A stretch of DNA of 64,000 bases from CAWAQA01 sp963784065 (GTDB taxonomy: Bacteria; Acidobacteriota; Vicinamibacteria; Vicinamibacterales; UBA2999). The translations under genes were made by a program, and so were the position numbers. This document shows, one piece after another, positions 27,383-36,692 of this stretch; within the stretch, counting starts at the first letter, position 1; each line of letters starts with the position of its first letter. The stretch lies in contig CAWAQA010000003.1 in the NCBI GenBank assembly GCA_963784065.1, positions 372,001 to 436,000 on the forward strand, read 5' to 3'. A model generated the notes under the pieces. The model saw nothing but the letters and a program-made list of their open reading frames with translations. It was not told the origin of the DNA and ran no database searches.

Positions 27383-27592
27383 TCACGCTTCAGTCCAGCC
27401 GCTCTCGCGCAGCGAGACTGCCTCGCGGGCGAAGTGCAGCAGCGCGCGCTCGACGCGATGCCAGTCGTCGTAGCGGACGATCCGTACGACGAGGCTGTTC
27501 TGTTCCTCGCGCACTTCCCACCCCGATGACCCGGTATCGGTGATGCTGAATCGTTTTGTCTGAGCGGCTCGGCGAAAGTTTTGTGCGTACAT
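27383..27592 (-). CDS. Small hypothetical protein
   Basis: A 69-residue, charged, soluble-looking protein (TDTGSSGWEVREEQNSLVVR, YDDWHRVERALLHFA). It is predicted as two or three strands followed by a helix. The family is not recognised. Coding is supported by an ATG start, typical third-position GC and its fit between flanking genes. It converges with the response-regulator gene, ending 2 bp from it. The region upstream carries a perfect 8-bp direct repeat at 11-bp spacing, suggesting control by an OmpR/PhoB-type regulator. Confidence 0.55.
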   Translation of the reverse strand: MYAQNFRRAAQTKRFSITDTGSSGWEVREEQNSLVVRIVRYDDWHRVERALLHFAREAVSLRESGWTEA

Positions 27593-27655
27593 GAGGTGTC
27601 AGCAGGTGTCTCTCTGGAAGACCTCTAATCTGTACCTCAGAGCGATGCCTCGGCG

Positions 27656-27674
27656 GTGTAAACCTTGTGTAAAC
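27656..27674. promoter_or_regulatory. Direct repeat GTGTAAAC at 11-bp spacing (Pho-box-like)
   Basis: GTGTAAACCTT-GTGTAAAC is an exact 8-bp repeat at one helical turn, the arrangement bound by OmpR/PhoB-family regulators. It lies 64 bp upstream of the small ORF starting at 27592. Confidence 0.5.
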
Positions 27675-27700
27675 AAATGCAGAAACCTTAGACAATCGCC

Positions 27701-28622
27701 CTAATCAGCAGCGCTTCCGGACATATTGATGCGCAAAGCTCGAGGGTGGATCCGCGCGCGAATCGACGCGCCGCCCACGAACGGCTCGCCGTCCACGTGA
27801 TACAGCACCGGCCGCGCCGACGTGATCTCCACCTCCGTCCCCTGCCGGATGGTCACTCCGGGAATCCGCGCCACCTGACCAAGGAACACGCGCGGCACCT
27901 GCAGCAGCGCGCGCAGCGGCGATCGATGCTCGATGACGACGACGTCGAGCCGGCCGTCGTCTACGCGTGCATCGGGTGCGATGACGGCGCCGTTGCCGTA
28001 CTGCCGCGCGTTGGCAATCGCGACGAGCAGCGCCCGCACGCGCAGCGGTTCGCCGTCGGTGACAATCGTGTGCTCGTCGGGTATGTAGGTGAACAACTCG
28101 CGCGCGGTGATCTCGATGTATCGCGCGAAGCCGCGACGGACCAGCCCACCGGCCGAGAACTCGTGGGCGACGCGGGCGTCGAGGCCGATGCCGGCGATGT
28201 TGAAGAACAGGCGCCCGTCGAGCTCGCCGGCGTCCATCACGAGTGTCCTGCCCTCGAACGCCAAGGCAAACGCCCGCTCGGGCTCGCGCGGGATGCCGAG
28301 CTCGCGTGCGAGGCCGTTTCCCGATCCGCTCGGAATGACACCGAGTGTCGCCTCGCGGAACGCCAGCGCCGATGCAACTTCGTTGACGGTGCCGTCGCCG
28401 CCCCATGCGAGCACGAGCGACACGCCACGGGCCAGCGCCGACGACGGCCAACTCGCGGGCGTGCCCGGCGCGCTCCGTGAGGAAGACCTCCGGCTGGACC
28501 CCGCGCCCCACGAGCAGGGCCGCCGCCTGCTCTGCCCGCGCGCGCGCGATGTCGAGGTGGCCGCCCGTGCCGGAGATCGGGTTGATGATGACGGCGACAC
28601 GGGAGGGAGGCTTGTCGTTCAC
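27701..28622 (-). CDS. Diacylglycerol/lipid kinase family protein (one frameshift near 28442)
   Basis: A YegS/BmrU/DgkB-like lipid kinase of about 306 residues. The catalytic domain has VIINPISGTGG at the start, LAWGGDGTVNEVA (GGDGT, ATP site) and IPSGSGNGLARELG. The C-terminal beta-sandwich domain has FFNIAGIGLDARVAHEF, PDARVDDGRLDVVVIE and the terminal YHVDGEPF. It phosphorylates a lipid alcohol or sphingosine-like base at the inner membrane. GTG 28622 is the start. A one-base shift occurs near 28437-28447 between HARELAV and the ARGVSLVLAW strand. It is one of three minus-strand genes (with sixA and CHAD) next to the ppx-pst region. Confidence 0.85.
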
Positions 28623-28790
28623 GCTTCTCGATTCTCGCTTCTCCGTTCGTGCTCGCGTTCAGCGTTCGTTCGGCGTCCGGCGCATCTCGCCGCTGCGCTC
28701 GCGCCGCGGATCACGGGCTGCGAGCGCGAACGAACCTCGAACCTGAACACGAACCGGGAAGTGAGAACACGGAAGCGTCAACGAGCCGCT
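28620..28790. repeat. TTCTCGATTCTCGCTTCTC...CGTTCG inverted element
   Basis: The stretch between sixA and the lipid kinase has arms of CTTCTCCGTTCGTGCTCGCG on the left and complementary CGCGAACGAACC...GAACACGAACC on the right. It forms a long imperfect palindrome. No gene is seen here. Confidence 0.5.
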
Positions 28791-28797
28791 GTCACTG

Positions 28798-29305
28798 CTA
28801 TTCGCCCAGCTTTCGCAGCACCTTGGGGGTGACGAACCAGATGAGGGCGGCGGCGCGGCGGGAGGTGAGGCTCTCGACGTCAATGCGGCAGATCCCACCC
28901 TTCTTGAACGGCAGCGCACGGCCGGCGCCAATGAGATGGGCGGCAAGCTCGCCGAGGTCAGGCTCGTGGCCGACAAGGGCGATGCGGCGGCGCTTGGCCG
29001 CCTTGGCCAGCTGCGCGAGAACCGCCGTGGGGCTGTGCCCCGGGCGAGAGGGCGTCGAGGATCTTGACCGACGGCTTCCCTTGCGCGCCGGCCGCGAGCA
29101 GATCGGCCGTCTGCTTCGCACGCACCAGCGGGCTCGTGAAGACTTCGTCGATTTCGGCATCCAGCGCCTCGAGACCACTGACCGCTTCCTTGAAGCGCGC
29201 AATCCCTCGCTCGGTCAGCGGGCGCTTGTCGTCGTCAGGCCAGTCCTCGCCACGTTCGGCCGCGATGGCATGACGAACGAGGTAGAGCGCGCAGGGGGTC
29301 GCCAT
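28798..29305 (-). CDS. sixA: SixA-type phosphohistidine phosphatase (one frameshift near 29040)
   Basis: A 168-residue histidine-phosphatase-family protein. LYLVRHAIAAERG carries the RHG-type catalytic loop (here RHA), FTSPLVRAKQTADLL the second arginine, and RIALVGHEPDLGELAAHLIG the second histidine. SixA dephosphorylates phosphohistidine proteins; relatives act on small phosphate esters. One extra base in the CCCGGG run near 29040 shifts the frame between DALSPG and HSPTAVLAQL. It starts 1 bp after the CHAD gene ends, suggesting joint expression with that polyphosphate-binding protein. Confidence 0.8.
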
Positions 29306-29306
29306 G

Positions 29307-30206
29307 TCAGGCGGCCGGCGCGGTCGTGTGGGCGTGCGCGGGAGCAGCCTCGACCCGATCCACGATCGCCAGCAGCCTGTGGCGCGACGCCATGTAGTGG
29401 CCGTGAAGCTGGCGGCATTCGTTTTCGAGGCGCCGCACGAGCTGATCGAGATCGCCCGACAGCCGGAGGTTCGTGCCGATAGGCGAGCCCTGCACCGCGC
29501 GGGTGCGGGCGATAAGGATTTCGAGATCGTGCATGCGTCCCAGCAGGTCTTGCGCTTCCTTCAGCGAGCGGATCGCAGACATCGCCCGCGAGCCGCTCAA
29601 CTCGCGGGCGAGCTCCATACCATACCGCAGCTTCTTCACGGCGATGCGCACCTCGTGCAGCCGGTCGGGCAGATAGATGCCGGCGGCATTCTCGATGGCG
29701 GCGCGCAGCGCAGCCGCCCGCCGGCCAGCGCGCTGCTGCGCCGCCGCGAGCCGCTCGGGATCCCGCACGCGCCCGCGCGCCGGGGCGGACGGGGCTTTGC
29801 GCGCCGCGGCAACGGCGCGCTTGCGCAGTTTGTCGACGTTCGTGTTTTCGATCCGGCGGCGCATCTCGGCGTGCAGCAGCCCGCGTTCCTCGCCGATCAC
29901 CTGGCGGAGTCGGAGTATGGCCGCGCGCGGCATGTCGCCGTCGCGCTCGAGCTCGTCGAGGTTGATGAGGGCGACGTCGAGCTCGCGAACGGGTCCGAGC
30001 GCGCGCGTCAGGCGCTGTACGATACGCTCCAGCTTGTGCCCGCGCGTGCCCGACGCCACGAGCGGGAGTGCTTCGCGGAGCCGACGGGTCGCAACACGCG
30101 CCTGGTGGATCGAGCGCACGTCGCCCCGTTGAGCCGCCGGGAGGGTTCGTGTCAGCGCGGCGAGGCGCTGCCGAATCAGCAGCTCCGATGGGCTGGTTCG
30201 CTCCAT
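29307..30206 (-). CDS. CHAD-domain protein
   Basis: A 299-residue, strongly basic, helical CHAD (conserved histidine alpha-helical) protein. Conserved features are SIHQARVATRRLREAL near the start and RLHEVRIAVKKLRYGMEL in the second half, which carry the paired histidines and lysine/arginine rows. CHAD domains bind polyphosphate. The divergent neighbour is ppx and the next gene is sixA, which fits a polyphosphate role. An alanine/arginine-rich linker (about 135-170) separates the halves. ATG 30206 is used; a TTG 45 bp upstream is less likely. Confidence 0.85.
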   Translation of the reverse strand: MERTSPSELLIRQRLAALTRTLPAAQRGDVRSIHQARVATRRLREALPLVASGTRGHKLERIVQRLTRALGPVRELDVALINLDELERDGDMPRAAILRLRQVIGEERGLLHAEMRRRIENTNVDKLRKRAVAAARKAPSAPARGRVRDPERLAAAQQRAGRRAAALRAAIENAAGIYLPDRLHEVRIAVKKLRYGMELARELSGSRAMSAIRSLKEAQDLLGRMHDLEILIARTRAVQGSPIGTNLRLSGDLDQLVRRLENECRQLHGHYMASRHRLLAIVDRVEAAPAHAHTTAPAA

Positions 30207-30262
30207 GGTCACAGCTTCGTTGATTTTTCGTCCATCGCGTCCAAAAATCAATTCACCGTCTC

Positions 30263-31963
30263 ATGCGAATCGCTGCAATCGACATCGGCACCAACTCCGT
30301 CCACATGATCGTGGTCCGCGTCCGCCCCGACCTTTCGTTCGAGGTCATCGACCGGGAAAAGGCGATGGTTCGGCTCGGAGCGGGCGGCCTCGACGGGCGC
30401 GCCCTTACCGCCGAAGCGATGACCGCGGCGCTCCAGGCGCTCTCCAAGTTCAAACGCCTTGCCGAGTCGCACGGCGTGGATGAGATTCTGGCCGCCGCCA
30501 CGAGCGCCGTGCGCGAGGCGCGCAACGGCGGTGAGTTCCTCGGACGAATCGAGAAGGATACCGGCATCCAGGCGCGGGTCATCGCCGGGCCGGAAGAGGC
30601 CCGGCTCATCCATCAGGCGGCAGTCTACGGGGTCGATGTCGGCAGCGGCCGTGCGGTGGTCATCGATATCGGCGGCGGCAGCGTCGAGATCACGCTCGGG
30701 ACGACGACGTCGATCCAGCTGGCACGCAGCTTCAAGATCGGCGTCATCCGACTGACGGAGCGCTTCGTCAAGAGCGATCCCCTGGCAGAGCGCGACGAGC
30801 GCAAGCTGGCCAAGTCGATCGCGGCCGAGATCGATCGGCACTGCGAGCAGATCACCGCGGTCGGATTCGACCGCGTCATCGGCACGTCGGGGACGATCCT
30901 GAGCATCGGCGCCCTCGCCGCAACCGCGGCGCGAGGCACGCCCCCGACCGACCTCCGCAACCTGCGGGTGTCCGCGAAGCAGATCCGGCGCCTCCGCAAG
31001 GAAGTCGTCGGCCTCGACCTCGAGAGCCGCCTGGCGATCCCGGGAATGGACCCGCGACGGGCGGATCTGGTCGTCGCCGGGTCGGTCCTGATCGACACGA
31101 TCCTGCGCCGGCTTGGCGCCGAGGAGCTCACGCTCTGCGACCTCGCCCTGCGCGAGGGCCTGGTCCTCGATTACATCCGGACCAACAAGCGCCAGATCGC
31201 GCAGATCGACAAGATCCCCGACGTGCGGCGCCGCAGCACGATCGAGCTGGCGGAGCGGTGCAACTACTACTCGGACCATGCGCAGCAGGTGGCACGGCTC
31301 GCGCTGGCCCTGTTCGACCAGACGCGGGCCATCCACGGCCTGACCGATCGGGAGCGCGAGTGGCTCGAGTATGCGGCGGTGATGCATGACCTGGGCGTCC
31401 ATATCAGCTATCCGCGGCACCATCGGCATTCGTACTACTTGATCAAGAACGGCGACCTGCGCGGCTTTCACCCTGACGAAATCGAGGTCATGGCACTCAT
31501 CGCGCGGTACCATCGGCGCGGCACGCCCAAGAAGTCACACGAGGAGTACGCGCACCTGTCCGCCCGGCTCCGGCGGGCCGTGCGGCTGCTGTCGTCGATT
31601 CTTCGCGTCGCCGAGAGTCTCGACCGGAGCCACGCCCAGGTAGTATCAGGCCTCGAGCTCCGCGACCGTGGCGAGGACATGCTCCTCGAGCTCCATACCA
31701 CCAACGACGCCGAGCTGGAGCTCTGGGCGGCCTTGCGCCACGCCAAGCCGTTCGAGAAACTGGTGCGGAAGCCCGTCCACCTCGAAGTCGCCGCGAATCA
31801 CAAGCCGGCGGAAGTCGACACCCCCACGCGACCCACCGCTGCGGCCGATGCAGGGACCTGCGCCGGCCCGTTCGAAAGCACCTGCCGCGCGAACCCGAAC
31901 CCGCGCCCGAGGGGAGGCTGCCGCTCTCCGCCGCGCTTGACGGCGGAACGCTCGTTCGGCTGA
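30263..31963 (+). CDS. ppx: Exopolyphosphatase/GppA with C-terminal HD domain
   Basis: A 566-residue Ppx/GppA phosphatase releasing phosphate from polyphosphate or hydrolysing pppGpp. The actin-like N-terminal domains have IDIGTNSVHMIVV, AATSAVREARNG, AVVIDIGGGSVEI and GTSGTI. The C-terminal HD-like domain has YAAVMHDLGVHISYPRHHRHS near residue 375. The last 50 residues are Pro/Arg-rich and poorly conserved. The stop TGA (31961-31963) belongs to a REP element (GGCTGAAGCCGGAAGCCAC). It lies upstream of pstSCAB-phoU and divergent from the CHAD gene. Confidence 0.92.
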   Translation: MRIAAIDIGTNSVHMIVVRVRPDLSFEVIDREKAMVRLGAGGLDGRALTAEAMTAALQALSKFKRLAESHGVDEILAAATSAVREARNGGEFLGRIEKDTGIQARVIAGPEEARLIHQAAVYGVDVGSGRAVVIDIGGGSVEITLGTTTSIQLARSFKIGVIRLTERFVKSDPLAERDERKLAKSIAAEIDRHCEQITAVGFDRVIGTSGTILSIGALAATAARGTPPTDLRNLRVSAKQIRRLRKEVVGLDLESRLAIPGMDPRRADLVVAGSVLIDTILRRLGAEELTLCDLALREGLVLDYIRTNKRQIAQIDKIPDVRRRSTIELAERCNYYSDHAQQVARLALALFDQTRAIHGLTDREREWLEYAAVMHDLGVHISYPRHHRHSYYLIKNGDLRGFHPDEIEVMALIARYHRRGTPKKSHEEYAHLSARLRRAVRLLSSILRVAESLDRSHAQVVSGLELRDRGEDMLLELHTTNDAELELWAALRHAKPFEKLVRKPVHLEVAANHKPAEVDTPTRPTAAADAGTCAGPFESTCRANPNPRPRGGCRSPPRLTAERSFG

Positions 31964-32037
31964 AGCCGGAAGCCACAAGGACAACCAGGCGAACCGGAAG
32001 ACGGGCGCCGCGCAAGCCGATGTGACTTCCACTTTCA
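31958..32037. repeat. REP pair at the ppx 3' end
   Basis: GGCTGAAGCCGGAAGCCAC (31959-31977) and a degenerate inverse (GTGACTTCCACTTTCAGG, 32021-32038) lie between ppx and the pst promoter. The left copy supplies the ppx stop codon. Confidence 0.6.
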
Positions 32038-32062
32038 GGCGAAAGACCCCTGCTGCCTCCGT

Positions 32063-32080
32063 GGTTACACCGATTTAACA
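32063..32080. promoter_or_regulatory. Candidate Pho box upstream of pstS
   Basis: Read on the minus strand it is TGTTAAATCGG-TGTAACC: two TGTWA half-sites 11 bp apart. TGTTAAATCKG also occurs before the DUF47-pit operon. A -10-like TATAGC (32110-32115) follows. Confidence 0.4.
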
Positions 32081-32130
32081 TCTCAGAAACGAGCGCGAAA
32101 TTCCCGTCCTATAGCGTGGGCTCATGTCTC

Positions 32131-33159
32131 ATGGCTTCATACGCGGTGCCTCTGCCGGTACTGGTGACGCTCGTGACCGCAGCCTGTGGCGGCGGGCCAA
32201 ACAGTCAAGGTGAAGGAGCGGCCGGCGCCGCGCCCGCGCTCATCCGCATCGACGGATCGAGCACCGTATTCCCCATCAGCGAAGCGGTCGCGGAAGAGTT
32301 TCAGCGCGCCAATCCCGACGCACGCGCGACGGTCGGCGTCTCGGGCACGGGTGGAGGATTCCAGAAGTTCTGCGCCGGCGAGACCGACATCAGCGACGCG
32401 TCCCGACCGATCCGGCCGACCGAAATCGCGGCCTGCCAGAAGGCGAGTGTGGAATATATCGAGCTGCCGGTCGCCTACGACGGGCTCGCCATCGTCGTGA
32501 ACCCGAAGAACACGTGGGCGTCGTCGATCACCGTGGACGAACTGAAGCGGCTGTGGTCGCCGGAGGCCCAGGGCAAGATCACGCGCTGGAACCAGGTGCG
32601 GCCGTCGTGGCCCGACCGCGAGATCCGCCTCTTCGGCGCCGGCGTGGACTCCGGCACCTACGACTATTTCACCGAGGCGACCGTCGGCAAGGAAGGCGCG
32701 AGCCGCGGCGACTTCACCTCCAGCGAGGACGATAACGTGCTCGTCCAGGGCATCGCCAACGACGAACTCGCACTCGGCTTCCTCCCGCTCGCCTATGTGG
32801 AGCAGAACAAGGCCAAGCTGCGGATCGTGCCCGTCGACGATGCGAAGGCGGACAACGGCAGCGGCCCGATCGTGCCGTCCGAGCAGACCGTGCGCGACGG
32901 CACCTACCAGCCGCTCTCCCGGCCCCTCTTCATCTACGTCGCGCGCAAGTCGGCGGAGCGGCCCGAGATCCAGAAGTTCGTCGATTCGTATTTTGCGTCT
33001 CCCGAGCTCATACGAGAGGTCGGCTACGTCCAGCTCACGCCGCAGATCTACGAACTGGCGAGGAAGCATTTCGCGGAACGAAAGGTCGGGACGGCATTCG
33101 GCGAAGGCGGCTCCCAGGTCGGCATGACGCTCGAAGCGTTGCTCGCCCGGGAGAAATGA
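32131..33159 (+). CDS. pstS: Phosphate ABC transporter substrate-binding lipoprotein PstS
   Basis: A 342-residue periplasmic phosphate-binding protein anchored as a lipoprotein (lipobox LVTAAC, cysteine at about residue 19). The phosphate site motifs are visible: IDGSSTVFPISEAVAEEF, VGVSGTGGGFQKFCAGETDISDASRPI, FGAGVDSGTYDYFTEA. It delivers phosphate to PstC-PstA. The stop overlaps the pstC start (ATGA). A candidate Pho box lies 50 bp upstream, consistent with control by PhoB. ATG 32131 is preferred to an upstream GTG at 32116. Confidence 0.95.
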   Translation: MASYAVPLPVLVTLVTAACGGGPNSQGEGAAGAAPALIRIDGSSTVFPISEAVAEEFQRANPDARATVGVSGTGGGFQKFCAGETDISDASRPIRPTEIAACQKASVEYIELPVAYDGLAIVVNPKNTWASSITVDELKRLWSPEAQGKITRWNQVRPSWPDREIRLFGAGVDSGTYDYFTEATVGKEGASRGDFTSSEDDNVLVQGIANDELALGFLPLAYVEQNKAKLRIVPVDDAKADNGSGPIVPSEQTVRDGTYQPLSRPLFIYVARKSAERPEIQKFVDSYFASPELIREVGYVQLTPQIYELARKHFAERKVGTAFGEGGSQVGMTLEALLAREK

Positions 33160-34031
33160 AGCGCTTCGAGTTCCTGATCGAGTGGGCGCTGTTCCTGTGC
33201 GCGCTGCTCTCGATTGGCACGACTGTCGGCATCATCGTGGTGCTCGCGGTGGAGACCTTCGCGTTTTTCAGCGAGGTGTCGATCGTCGAGTTCCTGTTCG
33301 GGACCGAGTGGACGCCGCTGTTCGCCAGCCCACGTTTCGGCGTCCTCCCGCTCGTGGCCGGTACGGCGCTCGTCTCCTCCATTGCCATGCTCGTGGCGGT
33401 GCCGATGGGACTGTTGAGCGCCATTTACCTCAGCGAGTACGCTGACCCGCGGATCCGGCGCACGATCAAGCCGGTGCTCGAGATCCTCGCCGGCGTGCCG
33501 ACGGTCGTGTACGGCTACTTCGCTCTGCTGTTCGTCACGCCGCTGCTGCAGCGGTTCATCCCCGACCTGGCCGGCTTCAACGCGCTCGGGCCCGGCATCG
33601 TGATGGGGATCATGATCCTGCCGCTCGTGTCCTCCCTGGCCGAGGACGCGATGCAGGCGGTGCCGCGCGGCCTGCGCGAAGGGTCGTATGCGCTCGGCGC
33701 GACGAAGATGCAGACGAGCCTTCGAGTCATCGTCCCGGCGGCCCTTTCGGGCATCACGGCGGCGTTCATCCTCGCCGCCTCACGCGCGATTGGCGAGACG
33801 ATGATCGTGGCGATCGCCGCGGGCCAGCAGCCCCGCCTCACGTGGAACCCGATGGTGCCGATCGAAACGATGACTGCGTACATCGTGCAGGTGAGCATGG
33901 GCGACACGCCACAGGGCACGCTGGAGTACCGAACCATCTTTGCCGTCGGCACCCTGCTCTTCCTCAGCACGTTCGTGCTGAACCTGGCGAGCGCGTGGCT
34001 GCGGGAGCGGTTCCGCCAGGAGTACGCATGA
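33156..34031 (+). CDS. pstC: Phosphate ABC transporter permease PstC
   Basis: A 291-residue inner-membrane permease with six spans. Features include the EFLFGTEWTPLF periplasmic segment typical of PstC, GVPTVVYGYFALLFVTPLLQ, and the ABC-coupling loop EGSYALGATKMQTSLRVIVPAALSGI followed by SRAIGETMIVAIAAG. It forms the phosphate channel with PstA. It overlaps both neighbours by 4 bp, so translation is coupled. Confidence 0.95.
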   Translation: MKRFEFLIEWALFLCALLSIGTTVGIIVVLAVETFAFFSEVSIVEFLFGTEWTPLFASPRFGVLPLVAGTALVSSIAMLVAVPMGLLSAIYLSEYADPRIRRTIKPVLEILAGVPTVVYGYFALLFVTPLLQRFIPDLAGFNALGPGIVMGIMILPLVSSLAEDAMQAVPRGLREGSYALGATKMQTSLRVIVPAALSGITAAFILAASRAIGETMIVAIAAGQQPRLTWNPMVPIETMTAYIVQVSMGDTPQGTLEYRTIFAVGTLLFLSTFVLNLASAWLRERFRQEYA

Positions 34032-34866
34032 GGCGCGCGCTCGACGTCGCCTTCCAGGCAGTCGCGATGGTCGTGCTGTGCGTGGCGCTCGCGTCGCTTG
34101 CTGCGCTCATCTGGGACGTCTGGCGCGACGGCGCCGGGCGCCTGACGTGGGACTTCCTGACGGGATTCCCGTCGCGGCGCGCCGACCAGGCGGGCATCTG
34201 GCACGCCTTGACCGGGAGCATCTACGTGATCCTCGTGACCATCGCGCTGGCCGTGCCCGTGGGCGTGGCCGCTGCGATCTACCTCGAGGAGTACGGCAGC
34301 CGCAGCGCGCTGGAGCGTCTCATCGAGATCAACATCACCAATCTGGCCGCCGTGCCGTCGATCATCTATGGCCTGCTCGGCCTGGGCCTGTTCGTGCGCA
34401 CCCTCGGCCTGGGCCGGAGCGTGCTGGCCGGCGGCGCCACGCTGGCGCTGCTGGTGCTGCCCGTCGTCATCCTCTCGACCCGCGAGGCGCTGCGCGCGGT
34501 GTCCAAGTCGCTGCGCGAAGGGTCGTACGCGCTGGGCGCGACCAAGTGGCAGACCATCTGGTACCAGGTGCTCCCCGTCGCCATGCCGGGCATCCTGACC
34601 GGCCTGATCCTGGCGCTCTCGCGCGCGATCGGCGAAACGGCGCCGCTGATTACAATTGGCGCAGTGACGTTCGTGACCTTCGCGCCAGACAGCATCTGGT
34701 CGCCATTCACCGTGCTCCCCATCCAGGTCTTCAACTGGGTCTCGCGCCCGCAGGTCGAGTTCCAGGCCAACGCCGCCGCCGGGATCATCGTCCTGCTTGC
34801 GTTGCTGATGACGATGAACGCGGTCGCCATCGTCGTGCGCGACCGATACCAGAAAAAGGTCCGCTC

Positions 34867-34870
<4 letters not shown>
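34028..34870 (+). CDS. pstA: Phosphate ABC transporter permease PstA
   Basis: A 280-residue permease partner of PstC. It has WDFLTGFPSRRADQAGIWHA at the first periplasmic loop, NLAAVPSIIYGLLGLGLFV, the coupling loop EGSYALGATKWQTIWYQVLP and SRAIGETAPLITIGA. ATG 34028 overlaps the pstC stop (ATGA) and its own stop overlaps the pstB GTG (GTGA). Confidence 0.95.
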
Positions 34871-35699
<829 letters not shown>

Positions 35700-35700
<1 letters not shown>

Positions 35701-36377
35701 TGGAGCGAGCCGTACCTCATTTCCGGGAGCAACTCGAGGCCCTGCAGGGACGCCTGCTCGAGATGGGCGGCCTTGCCGAGGAGCGCGTCCACCAGGCCGT
35801 GCAGGGGCTGGCTGCCCGGGACACGACGCTCATCGAAAAGGTGCTCCGCGGCGATGAACCGATCAACGCGCTGCATATCGAGGTGGATGAACGCTGCTTC
35901 CGCCTGCTGGCGCTGCACCAGCCGATGGCCACGGACCTCCGGTCGATCGTCGCCGCCGTGAAGATCAACACCGATCTGGAGCGCGTGGGGGACCTCGCCG
36001 TGAACATCGCGGAGGCGGCCAAGCGCTATTCGACGCACCCACCGGTCAAGAAGCTGATCGACATCCCGCAGATGGGAGACATCGCCCAGTCGATGCTGAG
36101 GGACGCGCTCGACTCCTACGTGCGCAGGGACACCGCGCTGGCGCATCAGGTCCTGAACGAGGACGACCGTCTGGACGCCCTGAAGACGCAGGTATTCCGG
36201 GAGTTGCTGACCTACATGCTGCAGGACCCGGGGACGGTCGAACCGGCCCTGGACCTGATCCTCGTCTCGCGCCACCTGGAGCGGATCGGCGACCACGCCA
36301 CCAACGTCGCCGAGGATGTCATCTTCATGGTGTCGGCGCTCGACGTGCGCCACCATCCACCACAGGCGCACCGCTAG
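35700..36377 (+). CDS. phoU: Phosphate signalling protein PhoU
   Basis: A 225-residue protein of two three-helix bundles with the PhoU motifs KINTDLERVGDLAVNIAE and VSRHLERIGDHATNVAEDVIFM, whose acidic residues bind metal. PhoU links Pst transport activity to PhoR and limits Pho regulon expression. It is the last gene of the pst operon (GTG start overlapping the pstB stop by one base). Its natural kinase partner would be PhoR at 8720, over 25 kb away. Confidence 0.95.
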
Positions 36378-36388
36378 GCCGGGCTCCG

Positions 36389-36476
36389 GCTACGGTCTTC
36401 GGTCTACGGAGCTCATTACGGCCATCGGCCGGTGATTTCGTCACGACCGTAGACCGCAGACTGGAGACCGAAGACG
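36389..36476. repeat. CTACGGTCTTCGGTCTACGG inverted element
   Basis: The left arm GCTACGGTCTTCGGTCTACG is answered by GACCGTAGACCGCAGACTGG and AGACCGAAGAC on the right. The palindrome fills the phoU-yacG gap and may act as a terminator. Confidence 0.65.
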
Positions 36477-36486
36477 GACAATGACA

Positions 36487-36492
36487 TAGAAT
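36487..36492 (+). promoter_or_regulatory. Candidate leaderless -10 (TAGAAT) for yacG
   Basis: TAGAAT is followed by AAATCGG and then ATG 36500, a 7-base spacing with no Shine-Dalgarno sequence. Confidence 0.4.
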
Positions 36493-36499
36493 AAATCGG

Positions 36500-36676
36500 A
36501 TGGGCGAGGCTCGGCTATGCGTCCTGTGCCGTAAGCGTCCCGTGGACGAGCGCTGGCGGCCGTTCTGCAGCGAGCGATGCCGGAACGAAGACCTGGCGCG
36601 GTGGGCCGACGGCGACTACCGGATAGCCAGCACCCCGGTGCCCTCCCCCGATTCCGATAGCGACCAGGACACCTAA
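36500..36676 (+). CDS. yacG: DNA gyrase inhibitor YacG-type zinc protein
   Basis: A 58-residue protein with the YacG zinc site: CVLC at residues 7-10 and CSERC at 23-27. The diagnostic continuation RNEDLARWADGDYRIA follows. YacG binds one zinc ion and in E. coli inhibits gyrase by binding GyrB. The acidic, serine-rich tail (PDSDSDQDT) is also usual. It stands 16 bp before gltA; more commonly yacG sits with coaE. A TAGAAT hexamer 7 bases upstream is the likely promoter. Confidence 0.88.
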   Translation: MGEARLCVLCRKRPVDERWRPFCSERCRNEDLARWADGDYRIASTPVPSPDSDSDQDT

Positions 36677-36692
36677 GTTTTCTCCTCCAGTT

